DNA of 20,204 bases from a virus. Every line of letters begins with the position of its first letter. Within the stretch, counting starts at the first letter, position 1. The position numbers and the translations under genes were made by a program. The DNA is taken from positions 1-20,204 of IMG/VR virus record IMGVR_UViG_3300017751_000333; one strand, written 5' to 3'. Shown piece after piece: positions 5,309-13,553 of the stretch. The notes under the pieces are model-generated. The model saw nothing but the letters and a program-made list of their open reading frames with translations, had not been told where the DNA came from and did no database searches.

Positions 5309-7399
5309 ATGGCTGAAGAAAAATTAACGCTGAAAACGTTCCTAGAATCATCTCAATTTATAAAAGGGGCGAAAAAAGTAAAAAATGCATTAGGAAGTAT
5401 AGGTAAAGCAGCATCTACACTTGGGGCAACTATGACGGGCGCAATGGCGTTAAGAGGTGTTAAGGCAATGACTGATTTAGCGGGTGAAGCTGAAAAAACT
5501 GATTTAAGATTTAAACGAGTTTTTGGATCAATGTCTTCTGAGGTTACCATGTTTTCTTCATCATTATCTACTGATTTAGGAAGAGTTAAGTCTGATATAG
5601 AATCAGGAATGGTTTCATTTCAAGCATTCTTTCAAGGATTAGGTTTTGGAGGACAGGAAGCTATTAAAATGTCTTCAAGTATGCAAGCATTGTCTCTTGA
5701 TTTGGCCTCATTCTTTCAGTTACAGGATGGTAACGCACAAAAAAGATTTCTAGCAGCGTTAGCGGGTTCTCCGGAAGTTCTTGATCAGTTTGGTATAAAC
5801 TTAAAGGAAGCAAGATTAGAGCAAGAGTTGCTCAATATGGGTATTACAACAACCGTTCAAAAAACGGATGAGATGACAAAGACACACGCTAGATTGTCTG
5901 TTATAATGAAGGCAATGACTGCTAATGGTATTGTTGGTGATGCTAGGAGAACAATGTTTACTTATGCTAATACATTAACAAGGGCAGAAGGCTCATTGAA
6001 GGAATTAGCTATATCAATAGGTGATAAATTCATTCCTTTTGCTAAAGAAATGCTTGAGGTAGTTATTAGTGTCTCCAATGGTATTGATAAGTTATTTGGT
6101 GGTGGAACTAAATTATCAAAACTTAATGAAGAACAACAAAAACAATTCCAATTACTAAGCGCTGCATTAATAGATTCAGAAAAAGGAGCCTCTGATTATG
6201 AATTAATATTGAATAAGTTAGTTTTAATGTATCCAAAATTTTTGAAAGGATTGGACAGGGCAACTGTAAGTACGGAGGAATTAGAAAAAAGGGTTTCAGA
6301 AATTAATGGTGCATTTGAAACTCAACAAAAAATAGTTGATAACGGAATTAAGATACAGGAGTTAAAGGTAGATTTAACAAAAAAAGAAAACAGAGTCTTA
6401 GCGCTTAAACAAGAGATTCAGAAGAACATAGCTAATGGGGAAAAGAGGAATCGTGATGGTGAAGTTGAAAGAAACGAAATACTTAAAGAACAATTAACCG
6501 GTTCTATTCGTGGGACAAATGCTACTCTAGATTTAGCAGCAGCAACAAAAGAATATAGTGATGCCGTTGCGGAAAATGTAAGATTATTAGCATTAAGGGA
6601 TGTTGTTTTTGAGGATACTTTTGGCGGGAAAAAGAAAAAAGAAGAAAAACCTCCAAGAAGCGTTCCATTAGCCCCTAGTTTTGGTAAATTAGGTAGTAGT
6701 ATGCAAATGATTGATTCTATGGCAATTGCCGGTGATATGTCAGAAGAATTAAAGAAAATACCCGAAAATATAGAACCAGTATCAATGCTTTGGAAAGATT
6801 ATTTTAATCTTGGTGGAATTGAATTTGTAAAAGATACAATATTACAAAATGGTAAATTAATTCATAAAACTTTTATTGATCTTGAAAGTACAATGGCTAA
6901 TGCTCTTGAAGGATTTGCTAGTAATATGGGACAAGCGTTTGGAGGTGCTATACAAACCGCATTAAAAGGAGGTGCTAATTTAGGTACTGCAATTAGATTA
7001 GCAACAAAAGAAGCATTAGGAGGAATGGCTGCTGATCTTGCAGCAAATGCAATGTATTTTGGTATTCTTGCATTAGGTTATAAAGCCGGTATAATAGCTA
7101 CGGGTGGGGCAACCGGAGCACCCGCAGTAAGTGCAGCAAAATCTGCCGGAATATTTGCAGCCGGTGCAACGTTGTTAGGTGGAGTAAGTGCTGCTATTAG
7201 TGGCAAAGGAGGGGGTGGCACGACTCCATCATCTAGAAATACCGGTGGTAGTGCTAACGGAGGTACGGGTGTAGGTGGAGGAACGTTTGAAGATTTTATG
7301 GATTCAATAAGAGGAGAACAAGTTTTTAGATTAGCCGGTAATGACTTAGTAACTGCAATTAACAGAACAAATACATTTCAAGGATCAATAGGAGGATAA
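5309..7399 (+). CDS. Tail tape-measure protein
   Basis: 696 residues, the second-largest complete gene, directly after the tail chaperones, as in siphophages. The N-terminal half is helical ('FLESSQFIKGAKKVKNALGSIGKAASTLGATMTGAMAL', described here in parts: residues 11-48), followed by a region with 'MSSSMQALSLDLASFF' and 'LAALAGSPEVLDQFGI' that is common in tape measures. Residues ~340-430 form a charged coiled coil ('KIQELKVDLTKKENRVLALK'). Residues ~565-650 are rich in G and A with hydrophobic stretches ('MYFGILALGYKAGIIATGG'), which may insert in the host membrane during DNA entry. Using the usual rule of about 0.15 nm per residue, the tail would be near 100 nm. No lysozyme or peptidase domain is visible. 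The leader is A/T-rich. Confidence 0.92.
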   Translation: MAEEKLTLKTFLESSQFIKGAKKVKNALGSIGKAASTLGATMTGAMALRGVKAMTDLAGEAEKTDLRFKRVFGSMSSEVTMFSSSLSTDLGRVKSDIESGMVSFQAFFQGLGFGGQEAIKMSSSMQALSLDLASFFQLQDGNAQKRFLAALAGSPEVLDQFGINLKEARLEQELLNMGITTTVQKTDEMTKTHARLSVIMKAMTANGIVGDARRTMFTYANTLTRAEGSLKELAISIGDKFIPFAKEMLEVVISVSNGIDKLFGGGTKLSKLNEEQQKQFQLLSAALIDSEKGASDYELILNKLVLMYPKFLKGLDRATVSTEELEKRVSEINGAFETQQKIVDNGIKIQELKVDLTKKENRVLALKQEIQKNIANGEKRNRDGEVERNEILKEQLTGSIRGTNATLDLAAATKEYSDAVAENVRLLALRDVVFEDTFGGKKKKEEKPPRSVPLAPSFGKLGSSMQMIDSMAIAGDMSEELKKIPENIEPVSMLWKDYFNLGGIEFVKDTILQNGKLIHKTFIDLESTMANALEGFASNMGQAFGGAIQTALKGGANLGTAIRLATKEALGGMAADLAANAMYFGILALGYKAGIIATGGATGAPAVSAAKSAGIFAAGATLLGGVSAAISGKGGGGTTPSSRNTGGSANGGTGVGGGTFEDFMDSIRGEQVFRLAGNDLVTAINRTNTFQGSIGG

Positions 7400-7402
7400 A
7401 AT

Positions 7403-10378
7403 ATGGGTTATTATATAAATAAATATACATTAGAATTTGATGACATAATACAAGGAGAGTTTAATGATTATAAATTAGAAATACATAAAAAATATTCAAG
7501 TGATACTTCTGATAATGTATATGCTACAGTAACTGCAAATGAAAACATTACTATAGGTGATCCCGTTATTTATGTACAATCCGGAGTTGTTGCTAGAGCA
7601 AAAGCATCTACTAGTTCTTTAATGCCACATGTTGGTGTAGCTTATGAAAATATTAATCAAGGTGCATCGGGGCAAATATTAATTAGCGGAATTTTTCCAA
7701 ATCCTACAAGCGTTAATGCAACGTATTACGTTGGTGAGAATGGCGGTTACACAACTTCTACTGCGGGATTAACAATAATAGATGTAATAGGTTATCAAGT
7801 AGCTTATGGCACATTAGTTTTAACTGATGATAATGTACAATTAAAAGGAAATGGAAGTCCAATACAGTTAAATTACAATTTAGTTGAAGATGATATTTTA
7901 AGTTGTTTTAGATCAAGTTATTTAGATGTTTCTTTTTATAAAGAAAGTTTATCAGAAGATTTTTCTGAATTATTTATAGCAGAAAATGATAGCTTTAAAG
8001 TTTTTTTGTACAAAAATGATAATTTATTTTGGCAAGGATGGTTGGCAACACAACTATTTTCAGAACCATTTGCATCACCTCCATATGTAATAAAATTAAG
8101 AGCATATGATGGAATACATTTATTAAAAGATATACCTTATTTTACTAGTACAGATATATTTCAAGCTACATCTAATTTATTTAACGATAGGTATGGATAT
8201 CATAATATTACTGATATCATAGAAAAATGTATTTACAATACCGGTGTTTTAAATGATGTTTTTTATTACATAAACATAAAAAATCAAGAAACAACAAATT
8301 TAACATCTGAATTTCAAAAGAAAACAAGAATACATCACCAAACATTTTTAAATGGAGAATCTGATTCAATGAACATGAGAGAGGTTCTTGAAATTATTTT
8401 TAAAAGTTTAGGTGTTACAATTTATCAAAGAGATGGTAATTGGTGTATAATTAGGGTGTCAGAGTTTACTACAAGCAATAGTAATTCTGTAATAAAAAGA
8501 AGTAATTGGAGAGCAGTTGATAATCCAACTGATACAAATTATGTGTTAACAACAGAATCATTAGAATCTGTTATAAGCACTAAAGTATCTTCAGAAGTAG
8601 ATTTTTTTCAAGTTGATAATAGTTCTACATTAACACTTCAATATCCACTAAAAGAGGTTATAGTAGAGCAAGAATTTGATCATAATATGGTTACAAATAC
8701 AACCATAGATAATGTTAATGATTTAGGAGCATCTGATCCAAGTGGATTGTATTTAATGGATGATTGGCAACCTCAAGGATCAAATATACAAGAGGCAGTT
8801 GTTTTAAGAAAAAATGAACCTCAAAGTCAATCTAAAAATTTAAATAAATCATTATTAGAAGCAGATTTGGGGTATGATTCTGTTAAAATAGATCATTGTG
8901 ATGGATCATTACACTACCCGTCTGATCATGATGTTATAATAGATTCATCTACAATAACCGGATTACGGGCAGAAGCAAAAGCACGTCCGTTAGGTAGAAG
9001 TTTAGTTGGTGATCAAGCAATTGGATTGTTGTTTTCACCAAAACTACACGAGGAAGGGACGTTAGTTTATACCGGATTTGGTAGATCGGCTATTGATGAG
9101 GTATCTATGATTAACAATACAATACTAAGGTTTAATGAAACTGCGGGTTTATATAATGACTTAATATTAGGTGTTTTAGATGTTAATGTAACGGGGCAAA
9201 GTTATGTTGTTAAAGTTTATCAAAATGGTGCTATATTTTTTACAAGTCCAACAATGCCGGCTAGGCTTTTTTCTGATCCAACCGTAGAAATGGGAGGAGG
9301 TTCGGGTGCTACCGGTATACCAACTAATTTGACTTTTAAAATGAATTTTAGTGCTATTAGTGATTATACAGTACAAATAGTTACTACCGGAGGTACAATA
9401 CAAGATGCTCAATGGAAATTAAGAGGATACGAGTCAAATGGTGTAGATATTTGGGGAACTTTATACTATAGTATGTCAAATATAGTTGTTAATACATTTA
9501 GTATAAATAACTATCAATATTCAGATATAAATGGTAATGCAATATCGGGTGGAAACATTGGAACTGTTGCTCCAAATATTGACACAAAAGATATAATTTC
9601 TACTGCATTTATAAAAAACTTTACTTGCGCTAATGATTTTGTAGCAAGTAGTTTTATATCAAACAGAATAAACGATTGGGAAACATATTCTGTTACTGCA
9701 ACAAGAAATTGGCAATCAAATATATCTAATTTAAATATTGAGTTACATTTGTTTGGATCGGCTATTGTGCAAGATGAAAATGGGGCAAAACTTTCTAGTC
9801 CTTATTACGATGTTTTTGATGTTAGTTATACTGATATTAAATTATTGCCGGTTGTTACTGATTCTAAGTTTGTACCAAAAAAACAAGAATATGTAATTTC
9901 ACAACCAAGTAATTTTAGTAATAAAAAAACATTAGAAACTAAAATTGGTTCGGCATTATTTCAAACCGGATATAATAGATATATAGGATTTGATTCAACC
10001 ACCTCAACGACTTTTGAGAAAAGTTGGACAAATTGGACAGATAGTAAATTTACTTCTGTTACTATGCAACATTTATTAGCATCATGTTATATGGAATTAT
10101 ACAGAATACCCGTAAGAAGAATTGATGGAACACATTACGGTAATTATAAATATGGTGATAGATTGGTTTTAAAAGTTAATGGATCAACAGATACTTTAAA
10201 TGGTTCTCAAGGTAAATTTTATCCAATGAAGGTTACAATGGATTTAAAAATGGCTAGAACAAGTTTTAGTGGAGATGATTTATTAGACAATACCGGAACA
10301 GATTGGCAGACGGGATTAACTAAAACAATTAAGTGGATTGGTGAAAACGATATTACCGAAACAGAAACTTTAACCTAA
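7403..10378 (+). CDS. Tail hub/baseplate protein with inserted N-terminal domain
   Basis: 991 residues, following the tape measure by three bases. The N-terminal part resembles the hub-type proteins of Bacteroidota phages: 'YTLEFDDIIQGEFNDYKLEI' (residues 8-27), then 'GSPIQLNYNLVEDDI' (151-165), 'SSYLDVSFYKE', 'YKNDNLFWQGWL', 'SEPFASPPYVIKLRAYDG' and 'LLKDIPYF'. Between the first two blocks, residues ~36-147 form an extra module ('NITIGDPVIYVQSG', 'PHVGVAYENINQGASGQIL', 'NATYYVGENGG') that reads like a small beta-barrel decoration or fibre-type domain. The remainder is long and beta-rich with 'WCIIRVSEF' early on and a C-terminal 'YRIPVRRIDGTHYGNYKYGDR' block. It probably closes the tail tip and anchors receptor-binding parts. 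No enzymatic motif seen. Confidence 0.8.
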   Translation: MGYYINKYTLEFDDIIQGEFNDYKLEIHKKYSSDTSDNVYATVTANENITIGDPVIYVQSGVVARAKASTSSLMPHVGVAYENINQGASGQILISGIFPNPTSVNATYYVGENGGYTTSTAGLTIIDVIGYQVAYGTLVLTDDNVQLKGNGSPIQLNYNLVEDDILSCFRSSYLDVSFYKESLSEDFSELFIAENDSFKVFLYKNDNLFWQGWLATQLFSEPFASPPYVIKLRAYDGIHLLKDIPYFTSTDIFQATSNLFNDRYGYHNITDIIEKCIYNTGVLNDVFYYINIKNQETTNLTSEFQKKTRIHHQTFLNGESDSMNMREVLEIIFKSLGVTIYQRDGNWCIIRVSEFTTSNSNSVIKRSNWRAVDNPTDTNYVLTTESLESVISTKVSSEVDFFQVDNSSTLTLQYPLKEVIVEQEFDHNMVTNTTIDNVNDLGASDPSGLYLMDDWQPQGSNIQEAVVLRKNEPQSQSKNLNKSLLEADLGYDSVKIDHCDGSLHYPSDHDVIIDSSTITGLRAEAKARPLGRSLVGDQAIGLLFSPKLHEEGTLVYTGFGRSAIDEVSMINNTILRFNETAGLYNDLILGVLDVNVTGQSYVVKVYQNGAIFFTSPTMPARLFSDPTVEMGGGSGATGIPTNLTFKMNFSAISDYTVQIVTTGGTIQDAQWKLRGYESNGVDIWGTLYYSMSNIVVNTFSINNYQYSDINGNAISGGNIGTVAPNIDTKDIISTAFIKNFTCANDFVASSFISNRINDWETYSVTATRNWQSNISNLNIELHLFGSAIVQDENGAKLSSPYYDVFDVSYTDIKLLPVVTDSKFVPKKQEYVISQPSNFSNKKTLETKIGSALFQTGYNRYIGFDSTTSTTFEKSWTNWTDSKFTSVTMQHLLASCYMELYRIPVRRIDGTHYGNYKYGDRLVLKVNGSTDTLNGSQGKFYPMKVTMDLKMARTSFSGDDLLDNTGTDWQTGLTKTIKWIGENDITETETLT

Positions 10379-10382
10379 AATA

Positions 10383-10414
10383 TTTGCAGTTGTAAAATCT
10401 ATTATATACAATTG
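10383..10414 (+). promoter_or_regulatory. Putative Bacteroidota sigma-A promoter for the recombination module
   Basis: TTTG (10383-10386), a 20-base spacer and TACAATTG (10407-10414, seven of eight matches to TAnnTTTG). The start of transcription would be near 10421, about 30 bases before the ERF gene. The same DNA contains an inverted repeat (CAGTTGTA ... TACAATTG) covering the -7 box, which could be an operator or the stem of a weak terminator for the tail genes. This is the only gap between the structural and replication modules. Confidence 0.45.
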
Positions 10415-10451
10415 TAGGGTTAAACATTTTTTAAACAATAAACAAGCATAT

Positions 10452-10982
10452 ATGACAAAGACAAGTAAATCTCTAAACGAGAAGTTATTTGCTTTACAAA
10501 ATGAGATAGGTGCTATTAGTAAAGATGCTAAGAATCCTTTCTACAAAAGCAAGTACTTTGACGTTAATTCATTAATTAAACAACTACAACCATTACTCCA
10601 AAAGCATAGATTATTGCTATTACAACCAATAGAAGAAACGTTGGTGTATAGTAAAATGATATGTATTGATAGTAATGAGTTTGCAGTTAGTTGTATGAAA
10701 TTACCGGACATACCCGATCCTCAAAAGATGGGTTCTGCGGTAACATATTACCGTAGGTATACTTTGGGTTCATTGTTAGGATTACAATCAGTTGATGATG
10801 ATGCAAACCTTGCTAGTAGCGTTGGTAATAGTAGTTCCAATAAACTTCCAAAGGATAGATTTGATAAAGCAATTAAAGCATTTAAAAGCGATCCCGAAGG
10901 AGTTAAAAAAGAGTTGAGGAAGTATGTATTGGATGCTCCTCAGTTAACCATTTTAAAACAAAACAAAATAGATTTAAAATAA
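10452..10982 (+). CDS. erf: ERF-family single-strand annealing protein
   Basis: 176 residues. ERF proteins anneal complementary single strands during phage recombination. The hallmarks are visible: 'LNEKLFALQNEIGAISKDAKNPFYKSKYFD' region (residues 8-37, with the conserved NPFxKSKY), 'LIKQLQPLLQKHRLLLLQ' (41-58), 'PDPQKMGSAVTYYRRYTLGSLLGL' region (88-111, with GSAxTYxRRY), and an acidic 'VDDDAN' (114-119). The C-terminal third, K/D-rich, is variable in the family and may contact partner proteins. It opens the recombination module behind a promoter-like sequence, and a RecE-like exonuclease lies two genes downstream, so the two probably act together as a nuclease-plus-annealer pair. Length is at the short end for the family but the core is complete. 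Confidence 0.88.
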   Translation: MTKTSKSLNEKLFALQNEIGAISKDAKNPFYKSKYFDVNSLIKQLQPLLQKHRLLLLQPIEETLVYSKMICIDSNEFAVSCMKLPDIPDPQKMGSAVTYYRRYTLGSLLGLQSVDDDANLASSVGNSSSNKLPKDRFDKAIKAFKSDPEGVKKELRKYVLDAPQLTILKQNKIDLK

Positions 10983-10984
10983 TT

Positions 10985-11224
10985 ATGGCTGATTTATATT
11001 TAGGTAGTTTGAATATCGAAGCGATTGAAAAACTAAAAAGCAAAGCGTATAACAACAAGAATTTAAATGTTGCTATATGGGTAAATAATGATGTTGATCC
11101 AAATGATGATAATGAAAATTGGAAAGCAATTAGCATATCACATGGTAATAAAAAACAAGGTGAAGACGTTGTATATCTTGGTAATGCAAAGAAATTTGTT
11201 ACTCAAGAAAAAGTGCCATTTTAA
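10985..11224 (+). CDS. Small conserved protein between annealase and exonuclease
   Basis: 79 residues. It begins 'MADLYLGSLNIEAIEKLKSK', then 'LNVAIWVNNDVDPNDDNENW', 'AISISHGNKKQGEDVVYLG' and a basic-to-aromatic tail ending 'KVPF'. The alternation 'AIWVNND' and 'VVYLGNAKKF' suggests a small beta barrel, and I have an impression of similar short proteins near recombination genes in Bacteroidota phages, but I cannot name a family. Its position between an ERF-type annealing protein and an exonuclease would suit a single-strand-binding or accessory factor; that is inference from context only. Start two bases after the ERF stop; stop overlaps the next start (TAATG). Confidence 0.7.
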   Translation: MADLYLGSLNIEAIEKLKSKAYNNKNLNVAIWVNNDVDPNDDNENWKAISISHGNKKQGEDVVYLGNAKKFVTQEKVPF

Positions 11225-11976
11225 TGTTTGAAATAAAGAAGGTTATACCGGATTTATCAAACGAATTATACCATTCAGTAGGAGCGGGGATTATATCCTC
11301 CTCCTTTTTGAAAGGTGTGTATAAACATAGCGTAAGAAAAGCTAAGATACCTTTAGAGCCAAATGATGCTTTAACGTTTGGTTCTCAATTTCATGACATA
11401 TGTGAATTGGGTAGTAAAAAGTTTCAGAGCAAATACTCTGTCATTCCCGAAGAGAATAGTAATAAAAGAACTAAGGCTTATAAAGATTTTATCAAGGACA
11501 ACAAAAATGCCATTACAAAGGCTGATAGTGTTAGAATAAATAAAATGTTTGATAACTTAAATAGTAATGAATTTTATCGAAGCCTAGAGGATAATTATGA
11601 TGTTCACGCAGAGCATTCATTTTATGCAGAAAGAGATGGTTTAGATTTTAGGATACGTCCGGACAAACATTACTCACATGAGGGTGAAATATTATATGTT
11701 TGTGATTTTAAAACTACTTCTGATTGCAGTACTTTTAAATATGACATAACTAAATATTCTTATGATTTACAAGCAGTTTTCTATTCGGATGTACTCGGTA
11801 TTAATCCGTCTGATTTTTACTTTATCGCTATTGAAAAAACGTACCCGTACACATGCCAAGTGTTTGGATTATCGGATGATTCAATACGAAGAGGTAGAAC
11901 CAAAATGGATATAGCCATAGGTAAAATTAAAAGAGGTGAACAATCTCTTGGTTACGAATTAGTAGAGAGAGTATAA
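11224..11976 (+). CDS. RecE/Exo VIII-like PD-(D/E)XK exonuclease
   Basis: 250 residues. The arrangement matches the family that includes exonuclease VIII C-terminal nuclease and DUF3799: 'YHSVGAGIISSSFLKG' (16-31), 'LTFGSQFHDICELG' (50-63, histidine H57), 'HAEHSFYAERDGLDFRIRPD' (128-147), 'YVCDFKTTSDCSTF' (158-171, the D-x-K signature at D161 and K163) and 'YSYDLQAVFYSDVLG' (179-193, Y/Q motif). Such enzymes degrade one strand of duplex ends from 5' to 3', leaving a 3' tail for an annealing protein. The pairing with the ERF gene close upstream is the typical two-component phage recombination system. All expected active-site residues appear present. Confidence 0.85.
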   Translation: MFEIKKVIPDLSNELYHSVGAGIISSSFLKGVYKHSVRKAKIPLEPNDALTFGSQFHDICELGSKKFQSKYSVIPEENSNKRTKAYKDFIKDNKNAITKADSVRINKMFDNLNSNEFYRSLEDNYDVHAEHSFYAERDGLDFRIRPDKHYSHEGEILYVCDFKTTSDCSTFKYDITKYSYDLQAVFYSDVLGINPSDFYFIAIEKTYPYTCQVFGLSDDSIRRGRTKMDIAIGKIKRGEQSLGYELVERV

Positions 11977-12590
11977 TGTTATTAAAAGATTATAAAAAAG
12001 TATTACCAAACGATGTGTACATATTTGGTAGTGGCTCATCTTTGGACTTATATGCCGAAGATTATTGGGATGGTAAGTTTACTGTTGGAGTAAATAAAAG
12101 CTATCAGTTTGATAAGCATTTAGATGCAGTTGTATTGTCTCATAAAACTTATATAAAGGACGTAGAACAAAATTATTCTCACTTAGACTTGTTTGTATCT
12201 AGATATGATTCAACGCACGTTAAATACGGTTTTAATAAATTTAACGATGCAATAACATATGTTTATGATCATTACGAAAACACCGGATTTGATATTATAC
12301 CAAAAATAGGGTTAATGGATAAGCCGGAAGATAATAAAGTTATTACATGTGGTGATACAGTATGTAGAGCGATTGGTGTATTTGTATATCTTGGAGCAAA
12401 AAATATATGGCTAGTAGGATGTGATGGTGTAGGTAATCCGGAAAACAAAATAAACAGAAAGGATTATTACCCTAAAAACGTAAACATTAATGCTACCGTA
12501 GGACATGCTACAAGAAGTATGAAAAGTAAAATATATCTAAGAGATAATCTAAAAAAGTACGGGATAAATATTAAATTTTTAAAACCATGA
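11976..12590 (+). CDS. GT42/DUF115-like Rossmann protein, possible sugar transferase
   Basis: 204 residues. An N-terminal nucleotide-binding-like strand-loop 'VYIFGSGSSLDLY' (14-26), 'FTVGVNKSYQFDKHLDAVVLSH' region (35-56), and 'TCGDTVCRAIGVFVYLGAKNIWLVGCDG' region (124-151) recall the plan shared by GT42 sialyltransferases and the DUF115/MAF_flag10 proteins: a glycine-rich first loop, an 'N-x-x-Y' asparagine, and a late 'T-S/C-G-x-x-x-x-x-A' helix before an 'I-x-L-x-G-x-D' strand. The reaction and substrate are not deducible. It could modify host surface glycans, virion proteins or DNA bases. Located between the exonuclease and HNH genes, sharing TAATG and ATGA overlaps with its neighbours. 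Confidence is good for a real gene and moderate for the family. Confidence 0.6.
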   Translation: MLLKDYKKVLPNDVYIFGSGSSLDLYAEDYWDGKFTVGVNKSYQFDKHLDAVVLSHKTYIKDVEQNYSHLDLFVSRYDSTHVKYGFNKFNDAITYVYDHYENTGFDIIPKIGLMDKPEDNKVITCGDTVCRAIGVFVYLGAKNIWLVGCDGVGNPENKINRKDYYPKNVNINATVGHATRSMKSKIYLRDNLKKYGINIKFLKP

Positions 12591-12739
12591 AAATAGATTT
12601 ATTAACGGTTTATATAAATGAAAAAGATTTTTACGGATTTGATATATTATCTGTAAATTCAAAGTGCTTGTTAAGCATTGCTTATGACAAGTTTTTTAAA
12701 AGGATACAAATAGAAATATTTTTTAAGCCTTTGTATTGA
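12587..12739 (+). CDS. Short coupled protein of unknown function (50 residues)
   Basis: A 50-residue frame fills the whole interval between two genes. It starts at the ATGA overlap with the upstream stop and ends at a TGATG overlap with the HNH start, which is strong evidence that it is translated. The product begins 'MKIDLLTVYINEKDFYG' and ends 'FFKRIQIEIFFKPLY'; it contains hydrophobic and basic residues and probably folds as a few strands. I recognise no family and see no signal peptide. Confidence 0.6.
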   Translation: MKIDLLTVYINEKDFYGFDILSVNSKCLLSIAYDKFFKRIQIEIFFKPLY

Positions 12740-13113
12740 TGAGAAAACCAAAGACAAGGAATAATGGCTCAATGACAGAGGCAGCGTTCTTTGGTTGGTT
12801 GCGTTCATTGCTTAGAAATAGGTACATGAGGGGTTGGAAACCTCACAATGAAGTTGCTAAAAATAATCGTAGGGCAATAACATATAAAAGCAGATCAAAA
12901 TGGGAATACCAATGCGCTGATTGCGGTAATTGGTTTTTAAGAAAAGAGATTGATATTGATCACATAAACCCATGTGGTACATTAAAATCTTTTGAAGATT
13001 TATCTGAATTTGCTAAGAAATTATTTGTAGAAAAGGATGGATTGCAAGTATTGTGCAAACCTTGCCACAAAAACAAGACATATGACAATGAAATTAATTC
13101 ACCATTACTTTAA
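12739..13113 (+). CDS. HNH endonuclease with zinc-binding cysteines
   Basis: 124 residues from the ATG at 12739, chosen because it gives a TGATG overlap with the preceding short gene; a TTG one codon earlier is possible but unneeded. A basic N-terminus (residues 1-50) is followed by 'CADCGNWF' (C59, C62), 'IDIDHINP' (D74, H75), and 'LQVLCKPCHKNKT' (C106, C109, H110). This is the HNH layout with two CxxC pairs that hold a structural zinc and the D-H catalytic pair plus the terminal H-K-N. Such nucleases occur in phages as homing enzymes, packaging accessories or recombination factors. Here the recombination and replication neighbours favour a DNA-processing or homing role. Confidence 0.83.
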   Translation: MRKPKTRNNGSMTEAAFFGWLRSLLRNRYMRGWKPHNEVAKNNRRAITYKSRSKWEYQCADCGNWFLRKEIDIDHINPCGTLKSFEDLSEFAKKLFVEKDGLQVLCKPCHKNKTYDNEINSPLL

Positions 13114-13291
13114 AAATTACAAAGAAGACAAAATTGTTGATCTAGTAATTAAAGATAATAGAGTATACGCTATAAATAAATCAACAAAATGTAAACATAT
13201 TTTTGTTAATTCAGAGGAAAGTATTAAGATTACAAACAAAAAGGATTTAGAAAAAGTTAAAGATTACATTTATGACAAGAACAAGTTTTAA
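13082..13291 (+). CDS. Small basic protein of unknown function
   Basis: The frame is open further upstream, but the first plausible starts are ATG 13082 and ATG 13088, near the end of the HNH gene; earlier in-frame starts would overlap its zinc motif. From 13082 the protein has 69 residues: 'MTMKLIHHYFKNYKEDKIVD', 'DNRVYAINKSTKCKHIFV', then a K/E-rich helix 'NKKDLEKVKDYIYDKNKF'. Basic overall, with beta strands and a final helix. No family recognised. It overlaps the following gene by 20 bases, so it is part of the same tightly packed operon. Confidence 0.55.
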   Translation: MTMKLIHHYFKNYKEDKIVDLVIKDNRVYAINKSTKCKHIFVNSEESIKITNKKDLEKVKDYIYDKNKF

Positions 13292-13553
13292 ACATAAACA
13301 CCAACCAACCAAAGCATCATTGATTTTATTTGATAGTTTGATACATAAAAGAATAAATCAGTATGATAGCTTGGAGGAGGCTTACCATATGAATAGATAT
13401 GATTGGATGGCTAAAACCAAATGTTATTTGCCAACAACTTACAATGGATATAGAGCAAAAGTTAGTAAAATGACTCGAAAAAAGTTTACGGGTGTTAAGG
13501 CAAATAGACTAGCTAATAACTTAGTTAATTTCTATAGAGAATTACAATCATGA
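13272..13553 (+). CDS. Small basic protein upstream of helicase, unknown
   Basis: 93 residues, strongly basic (many K and R) and largely helical: 'SLILFDSLIHKRINQYDSLE', 'YDWMAKTKCYLPTTYNGYRA', 'KMTRKKFTGVKANRLANNLV', 'NFYRELQS'. The charge suggests nucleic-acid binding. Its stop overlaps the start of the helicase gene (ATGA), so it is probably made in step with it and may be a replication accessory or loader; this is inferred from position only. I do not recognise the family. Confidence 0.6.
   Translation: MTRTSFKHKHQPTKASLILFDSLIHKRINQYDSLEEAYHMNRYDWMAKTKCYLPTTYNGYRAKVSKMTRKKFTGVKANRLANNLVNFYRELQS

Noticed and set aside
5353-5550. Minus-strand open frames such as those at 1827-2012, 4144-4353, 5353-5550, 9176-9412, 13579-13923 and 18086-18271
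   Set aside because: Each lies opposite a well-supported + strand gene, has low-complexity hydrophobic or serine-rich translation, no convincing leader, and no minus-strand transcription unit is visible anywhere in the window.
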